NCBI GenBank assembly: GCA_029721515.1
Contig: CM056565.1
Coordinates: 1,576,398-1,640,397, forward strand
DNA length: 64,000 bases
Origin: Synanceia verrucosa
Lineage: Eukaryota; Chordata; Actinopteri; Perciformes; Synanceiidae
Reading direction: 5' to 3'
Positions within the stretch are counted from its first letter, which is position 1; each line of letters begins with the position of its first letter. A program made the translations under genes and the position numbers. Below the pieces are notes generated by a model that was not told the origin of the DNA, searched no databases, and saw only the letters and a list, made by a program, of their open reading frames with translations. This document shows, piece by piece, positions 53,901-64,000 of the stretch.

Positions 53901-56824
53901 ATGTTGATGTTGTCATGTTGTGTTTTGGTGTGATGCTCCACCCTCCACCTATCTCCCAATCACCAAGTCAGTAGTGTGTCAGCATCTCTGCTCTAGTTAC
54001 CAGAGCTGCAGCTACGAACGTGTCGGATAAATAATGTCTAACGTTACGAAACCTAAAAGACCTCGTTATGAATCTGAAATATGTTGTGACAAAGTGCGAA
54101 ATAAAACAAGGACTTCTATAGGAAATGTCTTTGAAAGATAGAGATGGCTGAAAGCGGCCGCAGCAGCAGTACTGTCACTACATACCCCCATCCACCGCCC
54201 GGGAGCTCCGCTCTCTTTACCCGTCCCTCCACAGCTCTCCTCCGGCACATTTTACTCCTTCTAAGTGTCCATGGTGATGCCCAAGGTGGCTGCTTTTCAT
54301 TCACTTTAACACTTTCTGTTCCTGCTGGAACTGGAGACACTGCTCTACAGTAATTTGAAAGTGGTTGCAGTACCAGTTTTGGCCACCAACCTACATACGG
54401 TTCTTTCAACGCTAATATGAACACAAAACCCATTACCGTCTACTCCCATGAACCATTGCTGTCTTTCTACAGCACTGAGCTTCTCCTGCACCTGCACTCC
54501 ACAATATGTTTATTACTATTATATGTTTATTTGACCAGGACAATACAAAAAACAATGTATCAGGTTATAAAACATGAAACCATTGTATTGCATATAGGGT
54601 TTGTAGCCAAGGCTAGTTTGCGACCCCTGTCCCTGGTTAGGCTTTTCTATACAAATATCTATCTATTAAAATAATCAGTTACATTAGGACATGCATGGAG
54701 TTCTAATATGTGCAAGTACAGAATAAACAATAATCAGAACAAGTTCAAAATCAATAACATTCCCGCATTAAAAATCATAAAAGTAGTAACATTGCCATTT
54801 TAGAAAGTGCCTATCATATCAGCGTTTGTACCTTTGGTTTAATTTCAACCATAATTTCACCTTTTCATCAAACATTTTGTGATCAGTTACTTTTTCTATA
54901 TCGGTTGGTACGGCGTTCCACAGGTGTATCCCCTTAACAGAATAAGATGACTGGCCAAACGCAGCACTGCGCAAAGCTACTTTGAGATTGCCACTTAGGG
55001 TTCCCCTTGTGACTCTATTAGTACCTGTCCCTTTCACCTGAGGACAGAGTACAGCTGGGGCAAGATCATTAACACATTTAAAAATCATCTGAAGGAGAAT
55101 TTAATGAAACTGTCAAAAGTAAGCATGTTGTATTTTCTGGGGATTATGTTGTATATAAACATAGTGTCTGTTACAGTGCGTGGTTAATATTTGACAGTCG
55201 CTGTGTGTTGTGTGTCACAGTGGAGCTCTCCCAGATGTTGCCTGAGAAGCCCAGTTTTGTCAGCAGTGAAAACAGAGAGGTGTTCGTCCCTCCTGTGCTC
55301 TGTGGAGTCCTTCAGGAGCCTCACATGGAGCTCAGTGCCAGGTACGTACGGAGACCCAAAGAAACAGCCACACACTGACATTTCAATTTTTTTTAATGTT
55401 TTCTGTCTTTCTCATCACTCCCGCTGTTTCTTATTGCTAACCCATTGTGTGTAATTGTGTTCGCAACAAGCTTGTTTCACTTTTTAAATAAATGACAGGT
55501 TACAAAAAAGGTAGACTATTTAAATTCATCCATCCATCCATTATCGAGCGCTTCTCCTCACATAGGTTCACATTGTGAATGACAATGTTTTCTGGACCAG
55601 TGCACATTTGCTGCTACAGTGGATGAAGCTCTATGACACAGATTGTTGTTTATCAGGCTCCACACACACAATACATGAGATTTGTTGACAATAAAATATC
55701 CTCACACCTATTCTAAAGAGTAGTGACACAGATTTTAAGAAGAATTCCTTTATTAATCCTCAGTGAGGAAAATTTCAATTTACACTCGGTTAATATTTTT
55801 TTCAGTTGCAAGTTCTAAACACACATGCACATGCATTAATGGAGAGGTGTCCGGTGTCAACGGAGAGTGAGTGGGCTGCCCCATATCCAGGCACCCCGAG
55901 CAGTTGGGGGTTGGGTACCTTGCTCAAGGGCACCTCAGCAGTGCCCACGAGGAGGACCTGGCACCTCTTGAGCTACCAGTCATCTCCCTCGATTTGGTCA
56001 GACCTGGACTTGAAACAGCAACCCTCCAGTTCGCAATCCAAGTCACTACAGACTGAGCTACTGCCACCCCAAAATGGAAAGACTGTTTCATGTGCTGTTT
56101 TCATACAGCACATTTCAAACCGAGCACACAGCACATGGTCTGTTATAAGCACCATCACATGCTGCACTAGCAGACCAGCTTGTTTGGGTGTGATTACCGC
56201 CGAGTGGAGTGGTGCAGTCACTAAATGGATATTTAGTGATTGGCCCCTGAGTAATCGTCTTACAAGGTCAGGTCTCACATGATCATTCCTCTGCTTCTGA
56301 GCAGTGTATTTTACACAATCTGCTCTGCCTTTAGCTGGATAGTTTACCTGCCTGTTCTGGACAGTAAGAACCCACAGTATACAACAAGAGAACAGCCCTC
56401 GAACAAAATATTCTTTTTTTTAATCAAACAAAACGTGACGTTCAGATTTTCTAAAGAAAGATTAAATGTTTGATATCCCTGGAAAATGTGAAGGTGCACA
56501 GCAGATCTTGATCAATTCTGAACACGTTATCATGTCTGTTTGTTCTGATAGGTTCCAAGACCAGAAGCCACATGAAACAACACAAAATACACATAAAACT
56601 GTCCTACAGTCACCCACAAAGGTAGGATTCTGCCTGGAGACATACGACCGTGTGAAAGGTTGTGAGTCCATGGTTCATGGTTGGTGTTATAGTCATTGAT
56701 GTTATAGTCATTGATTTTCTTTTGTTGAAGCAAAGACAAAATCCATTCAACAGCGACAATGCAAATCACATCTTTGAAGAAAAGAACAGTGAAATGTTGG
56801 ATCAAACCCAGACACAGAATGAGG
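50848..56824 (+). CDS. sytl2: Synaptotagmin-like 2 (Slp2-a), N-terminal part, runs off window
   Basis: Slp2-a binds GTP-Rab27 through its N-terminal SHD and tethers secretory vesicles or melanosomes to the plasma membrane through C-terminal C2 domains. Exons here: 50848-50948, 51132-51286, 55221-55341, 56552-56621, 56731-56824. All are GT/AG and phase-consistent, giving about 180 residues. The start MLDLSFLTEEEQETILAVL matches human SYTL2 MIDLSFLTEEEQEAI. SHD2 shows GEWFYETKQLRHQDRIHGAE then IIRAS, as in the Slp family. No zinc-finger cysteines separate SHD1 and SHD2, as expected for Slp1/Slp2. QRQNPFNSDN matches human KQRKNPFNSS, which singles out SYTL2. Linker remainder and C2 domains are not in the window. 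Tandem position after picalm agrees with vertebrate synteny. Confidence 0.93.
51132..51286 (+). CDS. sytl2: sytl2 coding exon 2 (SHD2)
   Basis: It encodes NLQRNVSDKSQLRYMTGEWF then YETKQLRHQDRIHGAE and IIRASIKHSHKPMTI. The WF motif is the Rab27 contact of the family. Acceptor CCCTCAG, donor GTGAGT. Confidence 0.93.
51380..51450 (+). mobile_element. LINE 3' tail with (ATCT)n
   Basis: GAATTTCTCTGTGAGATGAA followed by TAAAG and (TATC)n. This is the usual terminus of L2/CR1-like copies in teleosts. No coding part remains. Confidence 0.6.
52490..53090 (-). pseudogene. DIRS-like reverse transcriptase remnant
   Basis: Two minus-strand frames carry matching pieces. WRFNMYPKFLTFWILCSIND then LQAAQ resembles the RRFNxYLKxxxFRML block. 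RDSYFHSPICFPYQGPAYQF then SVLPFVLS resembles the DAYFHxPI...FQGxxYQFxVLPFGLS block of DIRS-order reverse transcriptases. A frameshift near 52950 separates them. A long open frame continues to 52203 with no further recognisable domain. It is a short decayed fragment in sytl2 intron 2. Confidence 0.55.
54034..54160 (+). pseudogene. Transposon-like N-terminal ORF relic
   Basis: ATG at 54034 opens a frame MSNVTKPKRPRYESEI... through GNVFER, then a TAG. The FER(W)R context is familiar from fish DNA-transposon proteins, but the family is uncertain. The GC-rich stretch 54150-54250 follows. It lies in sytl2 intron 2. Confidence 0.3.
54530..55090 (-). mobile_element. LINE ORF2 C-terminal fragment
   Basis: Minus-strand frame 55088-54819 reads MIFKCVNDLAPAVLCPQVKG, then HLWNAVPTDIEK and FDEKVKLWL. 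This is the C-terminal pattern of CR1/L2-like or Rex-type non-LTR ORF2 proteins. AT-rich 3' sequence follows to about 54530. It is 5'-truncated. Confidence 0.6.
55221..55341 (+). CDS. sytl2: sytl2 coding exon 3
   Basis: It encodes LELSQMLPEKPSFVSSENRE then VFVPPVLCGVLQEPHMELSA. VFVPPVL...L.EP parallels human AFLPPELAGVVEEP. Acceptor GTGTCACAG, donor GTACGT. Confidence 0.9.
55738..56070 (-). mobile_element. tRNA-derived SINE, - strand
   Basis: The minus strand begins at 56070 with GGGGTGGCAGTAGCTCAGTC (A-box region), and the B-box GTTTCAAGTCC is at 56006-56016. The body continues to a LINE-like tail, CCTCACTGAGGATTAATAAA, at about 55745-55770. It is the same family as 1367-1545. The shared tail suggests mobilisation by an L2-type LINE. 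Confidence 0.7.
56552..56621 (+). CDS. sytl2: sytl2 coding exon 4
   Basis: It encodes FQDQKPHETTQNTHKTVLQS then PTK, linker sequence rich in Thr/Gln. Acceptor TCTGATAG, donor GTAGGA. Conservation is low, but phase and position fit. Confidence 0.8.
56731..56824 (+). CDS. sytl2: sytl2 coding exon 5
   Basis: It encodes QRQNPFNSDNANHIFEEKNS then EMLDQTQTQNE. The QRxNPFNS motif identifies SYTL2. Donor GTGAGT; the next exon is not in the window. Confidence 0.88.
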
Positions 56825-57753
56825 GTGAGTCTTTGTCTGTTAACTCCTATCAGTGTGAGCTATTTTAAATATGGACGTTAATAACGTGCTCTAATGATTC
56901 ACCATGTGTTTTGAATTGAGTGGACTGTTTGATGGACAAACCGTGAGAGCAGTTACATTACAAACCAATGTAAGTGTGGTTCTAATGATCTATTTGACAT
57001 CCAGGTGTGTGGGTCCTTTACGCTTCACCTGTTTCAAGCTTTCCTTTGAACAGCATGTTGGCATGAGTGGTGCTTGCAGGGCAGGGGAAAGGTTTCTTAT
57101 TCTGACAGTTTTATCACCAGATTTCATTTGTTAATATTTTAGCAGAACACATTGGTACAGGGAAAGTGAGGAAATTCACCAGGAGCCTTTAATATCTAGT
57201 GAATGTAACAGAGACCACTCTTATAATTTAATTAACACTCCAGCTCAAGTCTTTGTATTCCTGCCAGTGTGTCTAAGAGTGTTTTCTTCCAGTCACTGTG
57301 AAATGAGCCAGTGAACTGTGACCACTGATTTTCTCAGACATTGTCAAAGTGAAGGGAAGTCCAAATACACAAGCTGCCATACAAGCCAGAGGATTACACA
57401 GAAATAAATTCCAAAGCCTTAATCTTTAGTGCATGACTTGCTGGCAGTATTTCACAGGAGCTATGGACTAAATGTTTTGTGGGAGAAACGATTACTTCAG
57501 TGAGTGAGAGATACAGTAAATAGAAGGAAATACAAAAGGGCAATAATAATAAAAAATATATATAAAATAATATAAAATAGTTTATGCCAGAGATTCAAAT
57601 AAAAGTAAAACTAACAATATTTATGATACAAAATGGTGTTTCAGTATACTTATTTTGTCAGGAAGAATCAGCAGCTGCATTCACTTTAACAGTGGCATTA
57701 GACAGCCCTCTATCCAGAAAACACTGTGAAAAAGTGAGAGCAGATAAATATTT

Positions 57754-58030
57754 AACTCATTGAGTGCCAGCATTTTTTAAAATTGAAAGTTCCTTGTGCC
57801 AGCAGTTTTTTGCCCATTTTGAGTCATATTTCTAGAACCACAAAATATTTTGTACTATGTCTCTGAAAATACAGAATATCTCAAATGAAAGAAATTAAAC
57901 TCTCTATTTCATCATGAAAAAAAATGTTTGTTTTTACCTTGTTCCATTCTTGTTTTATCAGAGGTAGAGTAGAGGACACTTTCACCAAAATCAACACTTT
58001 TTGTCCAGATTCTGTTTTACTCTCTAATCT
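57754..58030. mobile_element. TTAA MITE, second copy (left part)
   Basis: It begins with TTAACTCATTGAGTGCCAGC and aligns with 9743-10010 through TTGTTTTTACCTTGTTCCAT and TTTTTGTCCAGATTCTGT. The right end is not found. Confidence 0.6.
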
Positions 58031-58775
58031 TCATCGGCTCAACTTCCTGCTTTGATCAAACACACCTGCATCAATCAGTTTGTCCAATAACATAAGACAG
58101 GAAATAAAGGAGCTGACTGAAGTTCAGGAAGTAGTGGAGCTGGACATAAAGCCTATTTATTTGCTTCAGGCTGAATAATGGCTCCTACAATGCAGGAATA
58201 AGTACAAGGGAGAACATACAAAATACTATATACAAGTGACAATATACTAGGATCTACTCAAGATGAGGATTCTTCCAGAAACTAAAATAATCAGAGACAT
58301 GAAACAATCTAAGCTTGGAGTGAGTAACAGAAATCAGGCTAATAAATTAGAAACAAGGCACTAAGGCTGTGAAACTTAAACAACAAAATCACTGCTAAGG
58401 CAGGTAGGAAACTGGAAACTCCTGATAAAACCACTGGAGACTTGAGACAGAAGACGGACAAGACGATCTCACAACGAGCAAACCAATGACAGGACTATTT
58501 ATACATGAGGTAGGAGAACACAGGTGGAGACAATTAGGGTGGGTTTTCACAATCACAGAGGCGGGAAGACACAGGAGGCAGGGTCAAGAGATCTGAAACG
58601 AGAGGGAGAAAGGGTTACCTTCAAAATAAAACAGGAAGAGACAGGACAACATGCAGGCACAGGACAAAAATGGTGAACTTAACAGAATCAGACAGACAGA
58701 GCCTGACAGTTCTGTAGTTTACATGAATGTTCAATTACTAGTTTTAATAGAAGTTAACTACTGCGATGAGGTGGA

Positions 58776-58892
58776 CACTTGTCCACGGTGTACCCTGCCT
58801 TCTGCCCTAAGACAGCTGGGATAGGCTCCAGCCCCCCCGCGACCCTATGAGGATAAGCGGTAGATAATGGATGGATGGATGGATAGAAGTTA
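58776..58892 (+). repeat. Dispersed repeat tail with (GGAT)n
   Basis: GACCCTATGAGGATAAGCGG then TAGATAATGGATGGATGG. The reverse-oriented family members are at 39217-39265 and 59682 onwards. Confidence 0.65.
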
Positions 58893-59681
58893 ACTAACTA
58901 CTACATTATGCAGGCTACATTGCCTCGTTACAAAAGCTAACGAGTACACAATGCTATGCTAACAACACTGGTGCTAGCTTCCGAGCTTTCTGCAGTTAAA
59001 ATTGATTTCATTATCTCCCCTTCTATCCCCTTCTCATTTCGTTTGTGAACTGTCTTGCCCTAGGCTTAAAAAACGAGACCGAGCCCACCCAGACTACATA
59101 CCCTCGCTGTACTACCTTGAAGGTAGTTTATGATGGAGCATAACTCCAACAAAGCCACTGGGTGGCTGCTGTGTGTGTTTGTAAATCCCTGTGTGATACA
59201 CCGAGTCATCAATAACCAATATGTATGCCGCTCATGACGGCTGTTGTGCGATGACAACCATTGTGTGGTGAACAAATTCACTAAAACGTGTTAATTTCCT
59301 TGTTGGACATAGGAATTATGTAGTTTAATTCATCAGTTAATGTGATTTTGCCTCTTACCGGGGGATTCAACCAGGTAGCAGCAGATATCAGGGTATGAAA
59401 GGCCATTCAGTCGGCTCATTCATCCACTCTTTAATAAGATACAGACAAGAATCCGATCCTATCAAAGTTATCTTTTTAACATATCTATCCCTGTCAATGG
59501 GCTGCAATGAGTCAATGTATGTGACATGTTCACTTAATATTCGTTTCACATAGCATTCAAATTTTGAAATAAAGTCATTATAAGCCAGCAGCAAAATACT
59601 CTGATACATGCCAATAAGTGCCAACATCCAGGTAAAATCTATTTTATACAGTCTATGGGTAAAATAGTACTAGATATTTAC

Positions 59682-60043
59682 ATCCATCCATTTTCTACCG
59701 ATTAGCCTCTCATAGGGTCGTGGGGGGCTGGAGCCTATCCCAGCTGTCTTAGGGTGAAAGTCAGGGTACACCCTGGACAAGTCTCCAGTTCATCACAGGA
59801 CACATAGAGACAGACAACCATTCACACTCACATTCACACCTACGATCAATTTAAATTAGCCAATTAACCTAATCCCCATGCATGTTTTTGAATGGTGGGA
59901 GGAAGCCAGAGTACCAGAGAGAACCCACACAGACATGAGGAGAACATGCAAACTCCACACAGAAAGGCACCGGGCCGGAAATCGAACCCAGTACCTTGTT
60001 GCTGTGAGTTGACAGTGCTAACCACTACACCACTGTGCCGCCC
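59682..60043 (-). mobile_element. tRNA-like SINE/interspersed repeat, - strand, second copy
   Basis: The minus strand starts at 60043 with GGGCGGCACAGTGGTGTAGT and contains the B-box-like motif. It shares ACCTAATCCCCATGCATGTT and GGTGGGAGGAAGCCAGAGTA with 1886-2165. It ends in (GGAT)n. Confidence 0.75.
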
Positions 60044-61501
60044 ACAACACGCCATATTGCCAGAAAAAACTACATGAAACTACACAGCAATCAAACACAG
60101 ACACCACAGTGCCTATTAACCGCTGGATGTAGCCGTACAACTCTGGGTGTAGCCTAGCCTAGCCTTTGCTTTAGCAAAGACCTAACTGCTGGTAGCTGTG
60201 CCCCCCCCATTCACACATGTTCATGGAGGTGGAAACTATCAGTAGAGACCAAAAAAGTAAAATGTACCAGGTTGTAAATATGTTTTTTAAAGCTGTAAAG
60301 TCAGTTATTTTAATATGGTGGTCAATGGAGAGTTGCTCACTTCCAGAACCAGCCCCCAGTGGCTGGACGGGAACTGCAGCTTTTTGAACGCGGAAGTGGT
60401 CCTCACTTGGAGAACCCACAACTCCCTCCTTGCTCTATGAGCAACTGTGAGCATGAATGTTAAGTATTAACACCATACCCTCTCTCAAGAGTATGACTCA
60501 GTGACCCGCCCCCACCACCTGTAATTGTTCAGCATGTTGCCTTCGTTTGTTTTTTGGATTGGTTGAATTGTATGATCAACAAACCGAGATAGGAATAATA
60601 GAGTTTTGGCCACTCCGATGTAAAAAACAAAACTCACATCAAATAAATAGCTTCCAGCCCAGGGCAGGCACAACTGACTCCGTGACCGGGCACGGCCCGC
60701 CAATGCCCGCCCATGCAGCCGGGAGTGGATAAACCTGGAGAAGATGACCCAGAGAAGATGTGGTAACACAGGACAGGCAGATTTTCACCCGAAATACAAG
60801 AACTCCCTGTGTTTCTTAGCTTCTCAAACTGAAGAACTTGTCTTTTAAGTTGATGTTGGCGAACCAATAGTTTGGCTGTACCCATTCCAGTAACTGCAAT
60901 ACACTGGAATAAATCAGAGAGATTAAAACATGTCAGTAGTGACACAGTCTGTCTGTAACAGGTCCTGGATCTGTGCTGAGAGGTAATCCAGCTCCATCAG
61001 GAAGGCTAGATTCACCTCCTAAACATCCATGAACTGAGGAGGGTCACTGTAGAACGGAAAAAATGACCCTGTCTTCAGTTTACACACAGCTGCTTCACAA
61101 CTCCTCATAAAACTGTGTTAAATGATGAGTGATCAAATGTGGGCAGCAGCTAAAAAGTCTGCAATGTCCAGTATCAGTCTGCACCACTACCAGATCTTCC
61201 ATAAAGGAAAGGCTTGAGATGAAGTCCTTGAATGCATCACAGCTTGGCCATCTTTAAAAAAACAGTTAGGACATCTTAACCCTTATTTAATCCCTACAGT
61301 TTGTGTCCTTGTGTAATAACACTTTAAGAACAGCCTAAGCAGCGAAGTGAATAAGAGTTGAAACTGTTCTTTTCTCATGAATGGAGAGGGTCCCTCTGCA
61401 GAACTGGAGAGAATAAACCACTTCCAGCGTCCTGTACTTCCTTTGTGTTAATGTGCAGATGCAGTGTTGGTACTTCCTGTAAAACTGAGATGTACAGTTT
61501 C

Positions 61502-61809
61502 AGTCAAGTCAAGTCAGTTTTATTTGTATAGCCCAATATCACAAATTACCAATTTGCCTCAGAGGGCTTTACAATCTGTACAGGATATGACACCCTCTGT
61601 CCTTTACAAACGACCCTCACATTGACTAGGGTAAAACTCCCCCAAAAAAAACTTTTGACAGGGAAAAAGAAACGGAAGAAACCTCAGGAAGAGCAACAGA
61701 GGAGGGATCCCTCTTCAGGATGGACAGACATGCAATAGATGCCATGTGTACAGAATAACAACAATGACAACACATTAACACTACATATAACAACAGTTAA
61801 TACATATGA
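61502..61809 (-). mobile_element. L2-type LINE 3' tail, distal part
   Basis: The minus strand ends GGGCTATACAAATAAAACTG ACTTGACTTGACT. It is continuous with 63023-63440 once the intervening Tc1 is removed. Confidence 0.75.
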
Positions 61810-63020
61810 TATTCGCTCACCTGCCTTGACTCACATATGAACTTAAGTGACATCCCATTCCTAAGCCATAGGGTTCAATATGACGTCGGTCCACCCTTTG
61901 CAGCTATAACAGCTTCAACTCTTCTGGGAAGGCTGTCCACAAGGTTTAGGAGTGTGTTTATGGGAATTTTTGACCATTCTTCCAGAAGTGTATTTGTGAG
62001 GTCACACACTGATGTTGGATGAGAAGGCCTGGCTCTCAGTCTCTGCTCTAATTCATCCCAAAGGTGTTCTATCAGGTTGAGGTCAGGACTCTGTGCAGGC
62101 CAGTCAAGTTCATCCACACCAGACTCTGTCATCCATGTCTTTATGGACCTTGCTTTGTGCACTGGTGCACAGTCATGTTGGAAGAGGAAGGGGCCAGCTC
62201 CAAACTGTTCCCACAAAGTTGGGAGCATGGAATTGTCCAAAATGTCTTGGTATGCTGAAGCATTCAGAGTTCCTTTCACTGGAACTAAGGGGCCAAGCCC
62301 AGCTCCTGAAAAACAACCCCACACCATAATCCCCCCCCCACCAAACTTTACACTTGGCACAATGCAGTCAGACAAGTATCGTTCTCCTGGCAACCGCCAA
62401 ACCCAGACTCGTCCATCAGATTGCCAGATGGAGAAGTGTGATTCGTCACTCCAGAGAACACGTCTCCACTACTCTAGAGTCCAATGGCGGCGTGCTTTAC
62501 ACCACTGCATCCATCGCTTTGCATTGCACTTGGTGATGTATGGCTTGGATGCAGCTGCTCGGCCATGGAAACCCATTCCATGAAGCTCTCTGTGCACTGT
62601 TCTTGAGCTAATCTGAAGACCACATGAAGTTTGGAGGTCTGTAGTGATTGACTCTGCAGAAAGTTGGTGACCTCTTCACACTATGCGCCTCAGCATCCAC
62701 TGACCCCGCTCCATCAGTTTACGTGGTCTACCACTTCATGGCTGAGTTGCTGTCATTCCCAAACATCTCCACGTTCTTATAATACAGCTGACAGTTGTCT
62801 GTGGAATATTTAGGAGTGAGGAAATTTGTTGCACAGGTGGCATCCTATCACAGTTCCACGCTGGAATTCACTGAGCTCCTGAGAGCGACCCATTCTTTCA
62901 CAAATGTTTGTAAAAGCATGTCTAGGTGCTTGATTTTATACACCTTTGGCCATGGAAGTGATTGGAACACCTGATTCTGATTATTTGGATGGGTGAGCGA
63001 ATACTTTTGGCAATATAGTG
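61810..63020 (-). pseudogene. Tc1-like element with broken transposase, nested in L2 tail
   Basis: The right terminal repeat ends GGCAATATAGTG, followed by TA at 63021-63022. The left repeat starts inside the repeat (TATTCGCTCACC), so its tip is lost. Minus-strand translation gives CNAKR.MQWCKAR, a TAG stop near 62475, then WSDESHFSIW, FQHDCAPVHKA and SPDLNLIEHLWDELE. The C-terminus RVEAVIAAKGGPTSY is intact. It is a sister of the Tc1 at 14762. In the catalytic block it has NLIE instead of the usual NPIE. Confidence 0.85.
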
Positions 63021-63022
63021 TA

Positions 63023-63440
63023 TATATATGTGACACTGTATGAAAGTGTCCAAGGGGATGAAGAGCATCATCAAGCTGTCGACAATAGATGAGCAACACT
63101 TCCTCTTCCTCTCCACCACACCAACCAGATGAAGCCTGGACAGCACGTCCTCCTCTCCACCACACCAAACAGGAGAAGCCTGAGCAAAATGTCCTCATAA
63201 TCAGAAGAGGAGCTTGATAACTGAAAGCTCTAGCTCCCATTCTACTTTTATAAACCCTAGGAACCACGAATAGTCCTGCATTCTGAGAGTGTAGAGTTCT
63301 AGCAGGGTTATAAGGCACTTTTAGCTCTTTAAGATAAGATGGTGCCTGACCATTCAGTGCCTTGTAGGTGAGGAGGAGGATTTTAAATTCTATTCTAGAT
63401 TTTACAGGGAGCCAGTGCAGAGAGGCTAACACTGGAGAAA
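63023..63440 (-). pseudogene. L2-type LINE ORF2 C-terminus and proximal 3' UTR
   Basis: The minus strand from 63432 reads LASLHWLPVKSRIEFKILLL then TYKALNGQAPSYLKEL and RMGARAFSYQAPLL. This is the highly conserved C-terminal end of L2-type ORF2 in teleosts. The coding part ends near 63190. The 3' UTR follows and is interrupted at 63022 by the Tc1. Upstream sequence at 63440-63580 continues the ORF2 homology less clearly. Confidence 0.75.
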
Positions 63441-64000
63441 TATGGTCTCTTTTCCTGGTTCTGGTCAGAACACGTGCTGCAGCGTTCTGGACCAGCTGGA
63501 GAGTCTTGATAGACTTATTGGGGCAGTCTGATAATAAGGAATTGCAATAGTCCAGCCTAGAAGTTACAAATGCATGGACTAATTTTTATGCATTGTTTTG
63601 AGAGAGAATATGCCTGATTTTTGCAATGTTACACAGATGGAAAAAAGCTGTTCTAGCTGTTTGTTTCATGTGGATGGTGAAACGTCACTATTCTGCGCTG
63701 AAGTAGGTGTCTTAACTGTCTCCTTAAAACAAATATGTTGTACATGTGCTGTCCTCACATCATGCAACATACCACAGGAAGCTTTCTCTCAAAAATATTA
63801 CACATTTAAATAAACATTTTTTTCAACATCATTACCAGCATCAGCGTACTAATAACAGGAGGGAACCACAGCATTATTCCCTGCCTCAGCTCTATTCTGA
63901 TGGTGGTGGAGGCTACAAGCAGTGATTTCTCCTCATCCAGGCATTAAAAGTCCTAAATGACAGATGACATTGATCCAAAGAATCCTTCTGTAGTGGTGGC

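Larger units (their letters stand above)
56825..64000 (+). other. sytl2: sytl2 intron 5 (open at right edge)
   Basis: No further sytl2 exon was recognised. Repeats within it are listed separately. 56830-57750 and 60050-61500 appear free of recognisable features apart from AT-rich stretches. Confidence 0.6.

Overview
This is vertebrate nuclear DNA, almost certainly from a ray-finned (teleost) fish. It contains short phase-consistent exons with GT/AG splice sites, long introns, many (GT)n and (TA)n microsatellites, and a typical teleost repeat mix: Tc1/mariner, hAT and PIF-Harbinger DNA transposons, R4/Dong, L2 and RTE type LINE pieces, and tRNA-derived SINEs. There are no operons, CRISPR arrays, rRNA genes or convincing functional tRNA genes. 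All identifications come from reading translations and splice signals by eye; no search was run.

Two host genes lie head-to-tail on the + strand. (1) picalm, the clathrin assembly lymphoid myeloid protein, appears complete in its coding part. It has 22 constitutive or cassette coding exons from 4692 to 37404, plus a candidate 12-nt microexon at 24679-24690. The first exons encode the ANTH domain, which binds phosphoinositides and SNAREs. The later exons encode the unstructured tail that binds clathrin, AP2 and EH-domain proteins. A putative poly(A) signal is at 38688. (2) The 5' part of sytl2 (synaptotagmin-like 2, Slp2-a) has five coding exons at 50848-56824. They encode the Rab27-binding SHD domain and the start of the linker; the rest of the gene lies beyond the right edge. 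This tandem order matches the PICALM/SYTL2 neighbourhood of other vertebrates. Both proteins act in membrane traffic, one in clathrin endocytosis and one in Rab27 secretory-vesicle docking, but nothing here suggests co-regulation beyond linkage.

Layout: 0.15-1.15 kb is a hAT element with an intact 8-bp target duplication. 1.37-2.17 kb holds two SINEs. About 4.2-4.8 kb is the picalm promoter and exon 1. Intron 1 (4.8-20.3 kb) is full of transposons: a 1.3-kb foldback element carrying a P2X7-type cysteine-rich domain remnant, a TTAA-flanked MITE, Tc1 copies, a Harbinger element nested in a Tc1, and an RTE fragment. 20.3-37.4 kb holds the remaining picalm exons with a few MITEs in introns. 38.8-50.6 kb is an intergenic block of a Tc1 derivative, an R4/Dong-type LINE with a restriction-like endonuclease domain, and a nearly intact Tc1 sitting inside a (TA)n tract. 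50.6-56.8 kb holds the sytl2 exons, with a DIRS-like reverse transcriptase remnant in intron 2. 56.8-64 kb is the next sytl2 intron, with SINEs and a Tc1 nested in an L2 LINE tail.

The observations most worth following up are the in-frame picalm microexon, the run of five symmetric phase-1 exons in the picalm tail, and the foldback element that carries a P2X7-like domain.
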